Origin: Petrimonas sulfuriphila
Lineage (GTDB): Bacteria > Bacteroidota > Bacteroidia > Bacteroidales > Dysgonomonadaceae
Strand: one strand, 5' to 3'
DNA length: 64,000 bases
Assembly (NCBI RefSeq): GCF_051201015.1
Contig: NZ_JBPEHI010000002.1
In this document: positions 49,381 through 59,116 of the stretch, in pieces
Position numbering within the stretch: the first letter of the stretch is position 1
Layout of the letters: the number at the start of each line of letters is the position of its first letter
Position numbers and translations under genes: made by a program
The notes under the pieces: model-generated
Seen by the model: the letters and a program-made list of their open reading frames with translations, nothing else
Database searches by the model: none
What the model was told of the DNA's origin: nothing

Positions 49381-50436
49381 ATTATTTTAGTCAAACCGTA
49401 GTCAAACAAATCATTTATTAATAGCTTTCTTTGTCTTCTATTTTTACCCACAAAGTAAATCTATCGAATTGGTAAATTCTTCCGATTTTACTTCCACAAG
49501 ACAAAAACTCCAGTATAAAAGAGAGAATAGTTATGTTTGGATAAGAGCTGTCTCTTTTAAGAGATCCGTCCGGTTATTTTCTGACGCCAGAGGGCAATAT
49601 TCCTGCTTCTGGAAGAGGTGCTTCTTTCTGTTGACAATCCTTCCTCAAACTAATTGTAAAACCTCTCATAAGGGCTGTAAATGCCTTTCTAATATATAGG
49701 GTAGAATGTTTTTCAACCTCACACCTCTCTTATATATAGTTTTGATTGTGGTAAATGTGAGTTCGATATAAGTAAGATGAAAAATGGTTAGCATAATTCA
49801 GAACCCTCCTTTATTTGCGAGAGGGTGTTCGAAAAGAAAAATATTAGTGTTAAGTGCTTGCTGCATTTTGAACTATACGTAATTTTTTCTTCGTAATACC
49901 GTCGATTCTTTTTTTATTTGATTTCTGATTTTTAATATCTTCTCTCCTCTGCCTGAATAAACATCCGCAGGCGTAAGGTTGTCAAGCGATTCGTGATAAC
50001 GTTCATACCTTGTTTTTGCATAAAGTTAGTTTGTTGTAAAATTAGTTGTTTTTGTGAAATTACTAAACTAAATTTGCACTTAACCAACCGGTAAACTTTA
50101 TACTGAAGATTTATAGTTTGGAGCGATTAACGGAAGATTTCTGTTTCAGGTAGATTGATGTTTGTGCAAGATTGGGAATAAGCCATTTTCAACTCGATTG
50201 GGGTTGGCAGGAATCAGATAAATGGATACTTAACCGCTCGCCTTTATGGATGTCTCTGATTTACCGGAAGATACTTTTGATTCATCCGATATCATTAAAA
50301 AAATACAAAAGCATCCGGCATAATTTCATAAATAAAAGAAAATTGGGCTTTTTTAAGGTTAGACTTATTAAAATGGTTTTGGACTAAATTGGGCTAATTG
50401 AGAAATAATATTTCTATTTACAAATAAAGTAATCGA
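49381..50436. other. Host intergenic region with degenerate sequence
   Basis: About 1 kb without a plausible complete gene. A 76-residue frame at 49469 has no convincing features. An insertion-sequence remnant is listed separately. Confidence 0.5.
49873..50025 (-). pseudogene. C-terminal remnant of an IS3/IS481-like transposase
   Basis: The minus frame encodes RYERYHESLDNLTPADVY and GRGEKILKIRNQIKKES before a stop. This is the usual end of the integrase-core transposases of the IS3/IS150/IS481 group (RYHESLxxxTPADVYxGR). The frame is cut off upstream by a stop, so the element is dead. Confidence 0.75.
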
Positions 50437-51855
50437 ATGAAAGAAAACCGACGTCATTTTTTAAAACAGATAACAGCAGGAGGTATTGGCTTAAGCTTTA
50501 TTCCTGGGCTTCGAGCTGAAAAATCTATTTCAGAACCATATGAAATTCTTTCCAAGGAAACTGGAAGAAGACAGTATTTTAATATGTGTGGTTACCGGGC
50601 TCCCAAGTTGGATATCGTTCGTGTAGGATTTATCGGGATAGGGAATCGTGGTTACGCAAACCTGAACCAGATGACCTTTTTGGAAGGAGTTCATATAAAG
50701 GCAATTTGTGATGTTGTACAATTTCGCATTGACAATGTTCAACAGTTGCTGAGAAAACGGGGATTGCCGGAAGCAGAGGTCCATACCGGACGTGAAGATG
50801 CATGGAGAAAGCTATGTGAAGACCCAAACATCGACTTGGTAAGTATTGCTGTGCCGCGGGGACCGCTCCATGCACGAATATCTGTGTATGCTATGGAGTG
50901 TGGTAAGCATGTGGCTGTTGAAGTACCTGCAATAGCTACCGTTGAAGAGGCATGGGAAGTGATTGAGGCTTCGGAGAAGACCAGAAAGCATTGTTATATG
51001 ATGGAAAACTGTTGTTATGATTTTTTCGAGCTACTAACGTTAAATATGGTGCGACAAGGATTTTTCGGAGATATTATTCATGCCGATGCTGCATATATTC
51101 ATCACCAGTCACTTTATGAAAAGACAAAAGATAACAATATGTGGCGTTTGGAAGAAAGTCAGCGCCATAATGGAAATTTGTATCCTACGCATGGATTAGG
51201 ACCCGTATGCCAGGTTATGGACATAAACAGAGGAGACAAACTGGACTACATGACCTCAATGTCTTCAAATGATTTTATGTTGGGAAAGAAAGTTTCGGAA
51301 CTGGCACAAAGTGATCCGTTTTATAAAAAGTATGATACTAACTCCTATAGAGGAAATATGAATACTTCAATAATCAGGACGGAGAAAGGGCGTACCATCA
51401 TGCTTCAACACGACATTACCAGTCCTCGGGTCTACTCCCGAATACACATGATTAGCGGCACAAAAGGTGCTGTTCAGAAATATCCTGAACCCGGTAGGAT
51501 TTCACTTGGCAGTGAATGGCTTGATAATGAAAAGATGAATGAAATTAACGACAAATATAAGCCGGAGATTGTAAAACGAATAGGTGATATGGCTCAAAAA
51601 GTAGGAGGACACGGGGGAATGGATTTTTTAATGACATGGCGGCTTATTGATTGTTTGAGAAACGGGCTTCCGATGGATATCGACGTGTATGATGCTGCTT
51701 CTTGGAGCGTGATTATCCCGTTAAGTGAAAAATCGGTATCGAATCGTTCAAAACCCGTTGAAATTCCTGATTTTACACGAGGAGCCTGGAGAACAAATCA
51801 ACCTGTAGATATCTCCATATCGGAAGGGAACACAACAACGATAAGGCGCTCTTAA
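50437..51855 (+). CDS. GH109-like Gfo/Idh/MocA oxidoreductase, Tat-exported
   Basis: 472 residues. RRHFLKQITAGGIGLSFIPG is a Tat-type signal. The NAD site is VGFIGIGNRGYANL and the GH109-type core LYPTHGLGPVCQVMDINRGD follows near residue 250. GH109 enzymes use NAD+ to cleave alpha-N-acetylgalactosamine from glycans. Bacteroidota carry many such genes for mucin-type sugars. Substrate unproven. Confidence 0.85.
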   Translation: MKENRRHFLKQITAGGIGLSFIPGLRAEKSISEPYEILSKETGRRQYFNMCGYRAPKLDIVRVGFIGIGNRGYANLNQMTFLEGVHIKAICDVVQFRIDNVQQLLRKRGLPEAEVHTGREDAWRKLCEDPNIDLVSIAVPRGPLHARISVYAMECGKHVAVEVPAIATVEEAWEVIEASEKTRKHCYMMENCCYDFFELLTLNMVRQGFFGDIIHADAAYIHHQSLYEKTKDNNMWRLEESQRHNGNLYPTHGLGPVCQVMDINRGDKLDYMTSMSSNDFMLGKKVSELAQSDPFYKKYDTNSYRGNMNTSIIRTEKGRTIMLQHDITSPRVYSRIHMISGTKGAVQKYPEPGRISLGSEWLDNEKMNEINDKYKPEIVKRIGDMAQKVGGHGGMDFLMTWRLIDCLRNGLPMDIDVYDAASWSVIIPLSEKSVSNRSKPVEIPDFTRGAWRTNQPVDISISEGNTTTIRRS

Positions 51856-52323
51856 GTAGAGTGTCGATATAATATCCCGGGTAGTAATCCAGAAAACTGT
51901 GTTTTTTATATAACTTCACGACCATAGTTTTTTAATTATGTGCTTTTTCGCTAACAATCATACTAATAAGTGAAGTCCTGGGCTGATTTCTAAATTATGA
52001 AAATCGAGACTAAGCTTGACAAGTTTTTAACAAATTAACTAACTTGTAATCTCAAATCTTGATTTTTATAACTTTAAAAGCATCATCAGACATCAGACGC
52101 AAACTACGTGTTCTTACTTATGAATATGGAGTCTATCGACCTTCCCAAAACAGCATAATGAACTCCTATTCTGACGAATTTAACGCTCCCTCCAGACTTG
52201 CTATCTACAAAAGAATTATGGAGCTGTCAGGAGAAGGTTACAGCTACGGCAAATTTATAGAGTCTGATGCAATTAACAGGAGTGCAGGTACCCGAAGTGA
52301 ACCTTAGGCGCCTCCGGTTGTAG
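51856..52323. other. Intergenic, no supported gene
   Basis: An 82-residue frame at 52059 exists, but it has no recognisable domain and no promoter. AT-rich remainder. Confidence 0.4.
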
Positions 52324-52905
52324 TTAGACGGTAAAAGGGCGAAATTCATCCTTCATCATCCGCTTCCATTTGAAATATCCAAAAATGGAAATAACGGCAT
52401 AGATGGCAAACAATCCGCTGGTGTAGTGTAGGTCTTTCCAGAAGTAAAGGCCGCAGGAAATACTGTTCACCACAAACCACAATCCCCACTGTTCGATGTA
52501 TTTGAAAGCCAACATCCACATGGCAATTATGCTCAGGGCTGTAGTGAATGCATCTCCATACGGTACCGGGCTGTCTGTGTAGTTGACCAGGATAAAGGCT
52601 ATAAGTGCAAAAATAGCAATACCCGCCAACGTTAACGGTACAATGAAACGGGTGGGAGTATGGGAGATCTTCCCGTTTTTTGCTGAATTCTTCTTCTTCT
52701 TTGTCCAGACCATCCATCCCCAGATACTTGCAAAGAAATAGTAGATGTTTATGCCCATGTCGGCATAAAACTTGGATTGGTAGAAGATGACAATATACAC
52801 CACCGGCATAATAACGCCGAAGAGCCACAACCAGCGGTTGGCTTTGTATTCGAGATAGAGGTAGATAAGCCCGATAACGGCTCCAATAATTTCAAGGGTC
52901 TGCAT
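52324..52905 (-). CDS. pnuC: PnuC-family transporter (thiamine context)
   Basis: 193 residues with 6-7 hydrophobic segments and the aromatic-rich WGWMVW motif of the PnuC/PnuT family. Located 78 nt after a TonB receptor that is under a TPP riboswitch, so the cargo is probably thiamine (PnuT-type) and not nicotinamide riboside. Inner-membrane uptake after TonB transport across the outer membrane. Confidence 0.85.
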   Translation of the reverse strand: MQTLEIIGAVIGLIYLYLEYKANRWLWLFGVIMPVVYIVIFYQSKFYADMGINIYYFFASIWGWMVWTKKKKNSAKNGKISHTPTRFIVPLTLAGIAIFALIAFILVNYTDSPVPYGDAFTTALSIIAMWMLAFKYIEQWGLWFVVNSISCGLYFWKDLHYTSGLFAIYAVISIFGYFKWKRMMKDEFRPFTV

Positions 52906-52983
52906 ATGAATTGCGGGTTATATTTTGCAGGCCGGGCCGGGTGAGCCGCAGCCCGCAAAAACTTCTTTTCAGGCGAACAGGGT

Positions 52984-55272
52984 TTAGAAACTAACCGTTA
53001 GACGTGCCATATAATTCCGGGTAGCTTGCGGATAGTAGCCAATCCAGTTTACGCTGCTACCATCCTCTTCAAATACTTCGGTAGAAGCCCACCCGTTGGC
53101 AATGTATTCTTTATTGAACAGGTTGTTCACGAAGAGCTGCAGTGCTATACTGCCCAACGGTGTTTTCTTGAATGTGTATCCGGCCGAGAAGTTGCTTACA
53201 AAATAGCCGTCAATCGATTTTGCATTGTCCGATGTGTTGTCGAGATACTGTTTGCTCACATATTTCCCCAACAAATTGAAATAGAGCGCCGGAAGAGGCT
53301 GATAGGTCAGGCTAGCCATACCCACCAGGTTGGGAGAATAGGAAATGTGGGTTGTCCCCAACTCTTTACGGGTCTGTTTGCGTACCTGCTTGCCGTTTTT
53401 TTCTATATAAACTTCGTTCCAGTCATTGCTGTTGTCGTACAGATCGAAATAGGCCGTGTAATTGTTGATTTTGTTCCGGCTCAATGTGGCGTTGGCATCA
53501 AAACGAAATTTGTCGTTTGCCAACGGTACCGATGCTTCCAGTTCCACACCTGTCCGGTAACTGTCTTTCACGTTCTCCATCAACTTGTATCCCACGTCGT
53601 TGAGCTTTCCGGTTTGCACCATCTGGTTTTTGTAATCCATGTAGTAAATGTTTGCACCCAGGCTCACACCGTTTTCGTGGGAGAAACGATATCCCAACTC
53701 ATAGTCGATCATTTTTTCGGGACGGATCCGCTCTTCTCCTCCGCCTCCCTTGATGCTTTCCTTCAAGTCGGTCCGAAGCGGTTCGCGCTGCCCAACAGCC
53801 ACCGAGGCATACAGGTTGTTGCGGTTATCTATCCGGTAGGAGGCTCCGGCTTTGGGATTAAAGAAGGAGTATTTGAAGTGGCTGGTGATATCCGCCAGGT
53901 CGTCATCAATTCCTGAAAAATCATAATCGATATGCCTGTACTGGAGATCGCCGAAGAGCGAAACTTTTTCGTTGAGCCGGTATTCCGCTTTCGTGAAGAA
54001 GTTGAATTCACCCTTCTTCCCTACATTTCGATACCATTCGTAATCTTCGGGGATGTTTTGATTGAATTTTATCCAGGGCAGTTTGCCGTAGTGGTCGCCG
54101 TCGTAGAAACTGTACATCCCGCCGAAAGACCAGTCGAGCGCATTTTTGGTGTATAAGAATGCCAGGTTTGCCACGTAAAAATCGTTGCGCATCAGTTTCT
54201 GGCGGATTAACGGTGAGCGCGAATAGGTTACTCCGTTTACCGTTTGATCAGGCAACCCGTATTTCGAAAACTTATCGCCCCGCTTGAATCCGCCATATGG
54301 ATCGGAACGATAATTTTCGTAATAACCAAAACCGTTGTTATAACTCAGGTTGGCATTGAGGGATAGATGGGTGTTGAGGTCGCGCGTAAACAGAAGTTGT
54401 ACGATGTGTGAAAAGTAGTTGTCGGTTTCGTTATCGTAATAATGCACGTTATCGGCTTCGTCGATGTATTTTCCCGCGGGGTTGTATCTTCTTCCCTCTT
54501 TTTCCAGGTCTTCGGGGGAGATTCCTTCCCAGGTGATGCCTGTCTTCTGCCTACCATTGATATAACTCAACCGGAGCAATTGATTGTCCGTATAATGGGA
54601 AAGGGCAGCATACAGGTTGCTGTGATCTACAAATCCGTTGCGGATATATCCGTCACCCGTGTTTCGTGAATAACGTGCATCCAGCGACAGGCCGTTCTTT
54701 AGAATCCCGCTTCCAGCAGCGATAGTGGACGAAAACGTGTGATAACTGCCTGCTGATGTGGATGCTTCGCCATATGCCGTTGACCGTGCGCCTGCCGTTT
54801 TCATGGAGATGCTGGCGCCGAAAGCGGCAGCACCGTTTGTTGAGGTTCCTACGCCGCGCTGTACTTGAATACTTTGCAGGGACGATGATAAATCGGGTAG
54901 ATTTACCCAGTAAACTTCCTGACTCTCAGGATTGTTTAACGGCATGCCGTTTAGCGTAACATTGATGCGGGTGGCATCCGTTCCGCGTATGCGCATGGAG
55001 GTGTTTCCCACGCCCGATCCGTCTTCGCTGAAAAATACCAGCGATGGAATGCCCTGCAGGATTGCCGGGATGTTTCGGGCTGCGTTTTCTTTTCTGATTT
55101 CAGCCTGGGAAACATTGCTGTACGCCATCGGCGTGTTCTTTCCCGCCCGGGTGGAAGAGACCACCACTTCTTCGAGATGTATGTTCTTTAAACTGTCGGT
55201 TTGTTCGTCTGCCTGAGCAAACAAGGAAAGGTTGAGGGCCAGAAGCCCAGCAAGAATAACTGCCTTTTTCAT
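52984..55272 (-). CDS. TonB-dependent receptor, thiamine uptake
   Basis: 762 residues with signal peptide (MKKAVILAGLLALNLSLFAQA), a plug domain (TPMAYSNVSQAEIR...GMPLNNPESQEVYWVNLP...) and a beta-barrel ending in ARLTVSF, the aromatic C-terminus needed for insertion. It is the first gene after the TPP riboswitch and so should import thiamine or its phosphates. Confidence 0.9.
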   Translation of the reverse strand: MKKAVILAGLLALNLSLFAQADEQTDSLKNIHLEEVVVSSTRAGKNTPMAYSNVSQAEIRKENAARNIPAILQGIPSLVFFSEDGSGVGNTSMRIRGTDATRINVTLNGMPLNNPESQEVYWVNLPDLSSSLQSIQVQRGVGTSTNGAAAFGASISMKTAGARSTAYGEASTSAGSYHTFSSTIAAGSGILKNGLSLDARYSRNTGDGYIRNGFVDHSNLYAALSHYTDNQLLRLSYINGRQKTGITWEGISPEDLEKEGRRYNPAGKYIDEADNVHYYDNETDNYFSHIVQLLFTRDLNTHLSLNANLSYNNGFGYYENYRSDPYGGFKRGDKFSKYGLPDQTVNGVTYSRSPLIRQKLMRNDFYVANLAFLYTKNALDWSFGGMYSFYDGDHYGKLPWIKFNQNIPEDYEWYRNVGKKGEFNFFTKAEYRLNEKVSLFGDLQYRHIDYDFSGIDDDLADITSHFKYSFFNPKAGASYRIDNRNNLYASVAVGQREPLRTDLKESIKGGGGEERIRPEKMIDYELGYRFSHENGVSLGANIYYMDYKNQMVQTGKLNDVGYKLMENVKDSYRTGVELEASVPLANDKFRFDANATLSRNKINNYTAYFDLYDNSNDWNEVYIEKNGKQVRKQTRKELGTTHISYSPNLVGMASLTYQPLPALYFNLLGKYVSKQYLDNTSDNAKSIDGYFVSNFSAGYTFKKTPLGSIALQLFVNNLFNKEYIANGWASTEVFEEDGSSVNWIGYYPQATRNYMARLTVSF

Positions 55273-55463
55273 TTACAAGTAGTTTTTATGACACAAGAAA
55301 CAAGTGTTTTTTTGCGTCGGATGAGTAAAATAAAAAAGGGGATTTTTGAAAGATTTACCTAAAAACAAAATCACCAAGCTACAATGTTATTCAATTGTAC
55401 GGCTAATAACGCGGAGCGTATACCTGTTGAATATCCATTAATTTTTTTGTGATCTTTTTTTGT

Positions 55464-55535
55464 TTCCCTCCGCCGGCATTATCCGGATCAGGTATTTGGG
55501 TATGATCTCAGCCCGTTGTTATGTGGCACCCCTGT
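55464..55535 (-). promoter_or_regulatory. TPP riboswitch (THI element)
   Basis: Minus strand: GGGGTGCC near the start, GGCTGAGA...ACCC, ACCTGATCCGGATAATGCCGGCGGAGGGA-like sequence at the end. This is the standard thi-box order. Located about 190 nt before the TonB receptor ATG. Binding TPP should stop expression. Confidence 0.95.
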
Positions 55536-55702
55536 ATTTGACAAAACAAAGCTACTTCATTTTTGTTCACCAAACAATAAAAACCGCAATTTTTAACGTT
55601 CCAACAATAAAAAATCTGTTACGTGTGACTTTGATAGCTGTTTTATTTGTAATTTCGTTCCTTCATTGCAACGTTCAATTACGGTATGTTTTAAATGAAA
55701 AT

Positions 55703-57970
55703 ATGAGCGAAGAAGATAAACTTGCGGCAGAAGATCGGATGATCGAGGATGAGTTTCAGGCACTTATTAACGATTATTTAAATTCGAACCACCGGCGTAA
55801 AGTGGAAGTCATTACCAAAGCCTTTAATATGGCGAAGGAAGCCCACAAAGGAGCACGCCGTCGTTCGGGCGAGCCGTACATTATGCATCCGCTGGCCGTT
55901 GCAAGAATTATTTCCCGCGAAATGGGACTGGGCTCAACCTCCATATCGGCTGCATTGCTGCACGATGTGGTGGAAGACACCGACTATACGGTTGAGGACC
56001 TTGAAGTAATGTTCGGCGATAAGATTGCGCAGATCGTTGACGGATTAACAAAAATCTCACACGGCATGTTTGGTGAGAACGTATCGGCTCAGGCGGAAAA
56101 TTTTCGTAAACTCCTGTTGACGATGTCGGAAGACATTCGTGTGATCCTGATAAAAATTGCCGATCGGTTGCACAATATGCGGACGTTGTCGTCCATGACT
56201 CCCGCAAAGCAATTCAAGATAACCGGCGAAACCATGTATATTTATGCCCCTTTGGCGCACCGGCTGGGACTTTTTGCCATCAAAACCGAGCTCGAAGAAC
56301 TTTGCTTCAAGTACGAACACCCGGAATCTTACGCTGAACTTTCGAATAAAGTGGAAACTTCTGCCCAGGAGCGGTTTGAAATTTATGAGAGTTTTGCCGA
56401 GCCGGTAGTTAAAGCACTCGATAAGATGAATATCGAATATGAGATGCGTGCCCGGGTAAAATCGCTTTATTCCATCTGGAAGAAGATGCAGGCCAAAGGT
56501 ATCGATTTCAGCGAAGTGTACGATCTTTTTGCCGTCCGTATCATCTTTGAGATTTATCCCGGGATGGATGAGAAAAAACAATGCTGGGACATCTATTCTG
56601 CTATTACGGATATATACAAACTCCGCCCCGACCGTATTCGAGACTGGGTGAGCCATCCCAAGGCCAATGGTTACCAGGCGCTTCACCTGACGGTGATGGG
56701 CCCCGACGGGAAATGGATCGAAATACAGATTCGCAGCCGGCGAATGGACGATATTGCGGAAAAAGGTTTTGCTGCCCATTGGAAATACAAGGAGAACCGG
56801 ATAGAGGAAGACAACGAACTGGATAAATGGCTGAAAACGATTCAGGAGGTATTGGCCAATCCCAACCCTAACGCCATCGATTTTCTGGATACGGTAAAAA
56901 TGAACCTGTTCGCTTCCGAGATTTTTGTTTTCACCCCAAAAGGCGAAATCAAAACCCTTCCCCTGGGTGCTACCGCCCTCGATTTTGCATACAACATCCA
57001 CACCCGCATAGGCGACCACTGCCTGGGAGCAAAAGTGAACCATACGCTGGTTCCGCTTAGCCAGAAACTGAAAAGCGGCGATCAGGTAGAGATTCTGACG
57101 TCCCAATCGCAACAACCACAACCCGAGTGGCTCAATTACGTTACAACCGCCAAGGCCCGAACCAAGATAGAAGCCGCAATCCGCCGGCAAAGGAGAAGAA
57201 TAAGCGAGCGAGGTCAAAAAATGTTGGAAGAGTTTGTCGGAGAAGAACAACTCGATAATACCCTGTACAACAAAACCCTGAATTATTATAAAGTAGAAAA
57301 GCGGGAAGATTTGCATTATGGCCTGGGGAATGGTGACCTGAAACTTCCCGATTCCAGGGATAAGTTGCTTAAACAACGGGAAACAGTGGAACCCAAGCAA
57401 GACAACCTGTTTGTTCGTTATATGAAACAGGCCATGAGCGGTTTTAAAAAAGCCCCTGAGGAAAGCAGGAGTGACATTGCTGTTGCAAGTCCTGCAAAAA
57501 CCGGAGAAATAGACAAGAAGGCGATATATAAACTGCACGAGGTGAGTTTCAAGAAAAATTTTATTGTTGCTTCTTGCTGCAATCCGTTGCCCGGTGATGA
57601 TGTTTTTGGATTTATAACCGACAAAAATGAAGTGGAAGTTCACAAACGCTCCTGCGAAACAGGTATAAAGTTGAAATCGCGTTTTGGGGAAAGAATCCTG
57701 GCGACGGAGTGGGGCGACTATAAACAGTATTCTTTTCTTTCAGCCATTGTTTTTACGGGCATTGACCGGATAGGCATCTTGAATACGATATTGTCTAAAC
57801 TCGCAGAGGATATTGTGGTAAACATAAAAAGTGTGAACGTTACGTCGAAAGACGGTATTTTTGAAGGTGTTTTTCATGTTCATGTCCACAGTGTGGAAGA
57901 TGTTAATGTCCTGATTTCGAAGATAGCAAAAGTGGACGGTGTAACCACCGTCCACAGAGCCTTAATTTAA
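55703..57970 (+). CDS. RelA/SpoT-family (p)ppGpp synthetase/hydrolase
   Basis: 755 residues from ATG in front of MSEEDKLAAE; the longer frame upstream would run over the riboswitch. HD hydrolase domain with H87-D88 (LLHDVVEDT), synthetase domain (RVKSLYSIWKKM...), TGS (VFTPKGEIKTLPLGATALDFAY) and a C-terminal ACT. Having a complete HD domain, it should be a bifunctional Rel/SpoT enzyme. Divergent from the thiamine locus. Confidence 0.95.
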   Translation: MSEEDKLAAEDRMIEDEFQALINDYLNSNHRRKVEVITKAFNMAKEAHKGARRRSGEPYIMHPLAVARIISREMGLGSTSISAALLHDVVEDTDYTVEDLEVMFGDKIAQIVDGLTKISHGMFGENVSAQAENFRKLLLTMSEDIRVILIKIADRLHNMRTLSSMTPAKQFKITGETMYIYAPLAHRLGLFAIKTELEELCFKYEHPESYAELSNKVETSAQERFEIYESFAEPVVKALDKMNIEYEMRARVKSLYSIWKKMQAKGIDFSEVYDLFAVRIIFEIYPGMDEKKQCWDIYSAITDIYKLRPDRIRDWVSHPKANGYQALHLTVMGPDGKWIEIQIRSRRMDDIAEKGFAAHWKYKENRIEEDNELDKWLKTIQEVLANPNPNAIDFLDTVKMNLFASEIFVFTPKGEIKTLPLGATALDFAYNIHTRIGDHCLGAKVNHTLVPLSQKLKSGDQVEILTSQSQQPQPEWLNYVTTAKARTKIEAAIRRQRRRISERGQKMLEEFVGEEQLDNTLYNKTLNYYKVEKREDLHYGLGNGDLKLPDSRDKLLKQRETVEPKQDNLFVRYMKQAMSGFKKAPEESRSDIAVASPAKTGEIDKKAIYKLHEVSFKKNFIVASCCNPLPGDDVFGFITDKNEVEVHKRSCETGIKLKSRFGERILATEWGDYKQYSFLSAIVFTGIDRIGILNTILSKLAEDIVVNIKSVNVTSKDGIFEGVFHVHVHSVEDVNVLISKIAKVDGVTTVHRALI

Positions 57971-57980
57971 TCAAGTAGTT

Positions 57981-58361
57981 TTATTTTCGTTTCTTCCCTC
58001 CAAACAACCTACCGGTAATTTTTTTTACGGCAAAGGCCAGAATGGCCGGCTTGGCAACATTCCAGGCAATTCCACTTATTAAAGGTAAGTTTGAAAGGGC
58101 CAGGTTTATCCAGGGGTTACCCGGTTTTTTTGTTTTAAAGGGTACCACGGACGACGATGAGCCGTAAGACAGGTTGTCCACCGTTTCACTGAACTTGTTC
58201 TTGATACTGGTCGTTACGCCTTTGGTAAGCATAGATCCCCAGTTATCCGCCAGATACTGGATCTGATAAGATAGGCGTTGACCAGAAATTGCACGTTCCT
58301 CACGCAGTTTCTTCTTCTCCAGATGGAGCTCGTCGAGTGGAGTAAGTTTGTAACTTTTCAT
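57981..58361 (-). CDS. Hypothetical protein in a YtxH/holin-like cluster
   Basis: 126 residues; charged N-terminus and a hydrophobic C-terminal segment (NVAKPAILAFAVKKITGRLFGG). Overlaps the start of the next gene by one base. Common partner of the next two genes in Bacteroidota. Role unknown. Confidence 0.65.
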   Translation of the reverse strand: MKSYKLTPLDELHLEKKKLREERAISGQRLSYQIQYLADNWGSMLTKGVTTSIKNKFSETVDNLSYGSSSSVVPFKTKKPGNPWINLALSNLPLISGIAWNVAKPAILAFAVKKITGRLFGGKKRK

Positions 58362-58741
58362 CAGCTTTTTGTTGTAAATTTAACCTCTTCGTCTTCCTGA
58401 CGTTGCAGAAATTTGATTACAGAATTGATGATAGAGTGTTTCAGCGGCTTTTTTATCAACAACAAAACCAGAGTAAGAGCGATAGTGCCTAAAGTGACAA
58501 TGCCAAAACCTTTCCAATTACTGTCAAAAACGTCTGCCAGGTAAAATCCGAGAGTGAGAAGTGCCAATGCCAATATCAGAAAAATGAAACTGACCAAAAA
58601 CAGAGTAATGGCAGTTGAAGCCGCTCCCTTACTCACTTTTTCAAAAGCTTCGAGTTTTACAATCTCAATCGTGTTTGTCACATAACCCGTGACATCGCTT
58701 TTCATCTCTTCAAATAAGCTGGTAACCGTTTTGTCCTCCAT
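58361..58741 (-). CDS. Phage holin superfamily-type membrane protein
   Basis: 126 residues with two hydrophobic segments (residues 44-70 and 80-104) and charged ends, in the DUF1469/holin_3_6-like pattern. In the chromosome it is not a lysis gene but part of a conserved envelope cluster with YtxH. Confidence 0.75.
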   Translation of the reverse strand: MEDKTVTSLFEEMKSDVTGYVTNTIEIVKLEAFEKVSKGAASTAITLFLVSFIFLILALALLTLGFYLADVFDSNWKGFGIVTLGTIALTLVLLLIKKPLKHSIINSVIKFLQRQEDEEVKFTTKS

Positions 58742-58753
58742 CTGAGTTTCCTT

Positions 58754-58996
58754 TTAGTGTTTAGCCAATTCTTTTTTTGCTATTTCTGCAATGTCATCAA
58801 TGTCTTCTTTCAGATCACTGACTTCGCTTTTTCCTTTATAGATAGCGGATTTTACATTCGCACGTACTTTATCGGCAAACGCGTTAGCTTGTTCAAGCCA
58901 CTCTTCCTTTTTGTCGCTTCCCATAATATAACCGACAGCTGCTCCAAGCGCAATTCCAATTCCTAATCCGAGTAATAATTTTGCTTCTGATTTCAT
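58754..58996 (-). CDS. YtxH-like membrane-anchored protein
   Basis: 80 residues: one N-terminal glycine-rich hydrophobic segment (LLLGLGIGIALGAAVGYIMG) followed by a long charged helix. First gene of the cluster. Confidence 0.8.
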   Translation of the reverse strand: MKSEAKLLLGLGIGIALGAAVGYIMGSDKKEEWLEQANAFADKVRANVKSAIYKGKSEVSDLKEDIDDIAEIAKKELAKH

Positions 58997-59116
58997 AATT
59001 TTGCTTTTTTAGATGTTAATAGTTTGTTTTCTTTGAAATGTTGTTTTCAACGTTGCCTATTTAGTAAAACGTTTTTTTTTTGAAAATGTTTACTCCCTCG
59101 GGAAAAAGTTGATTTA

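Noticed and set aside
49469..49699. 76-residue plus frame in the post-attachment region
   Set aside because: Low coding character, no domain and no neighbour context.
52059..52307. 82-residue plus frame
   Set aside because: No domain, no promoter, degenerate intergenic context.
53026..53916. 296-residue open frame antisense to the TonB receptor
   Set aside because: The sense frame is a complete TonB-dependent receptor and the antisense product has no domain.
55460..55702. N-terminal extension of the RelA/SpoT frame
   Set aside because: It would run through the TPP riboswitch on the other strand and has no family similarity; ATG 55703 fits the normal N-terminus.
56057..57643. 528-residue open frame antisense to the RelA/SpoT gene
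   Set aside because: The opposite frame is a full, conserved RelA/SpoT protein; the antisense product has no recognisable domain.
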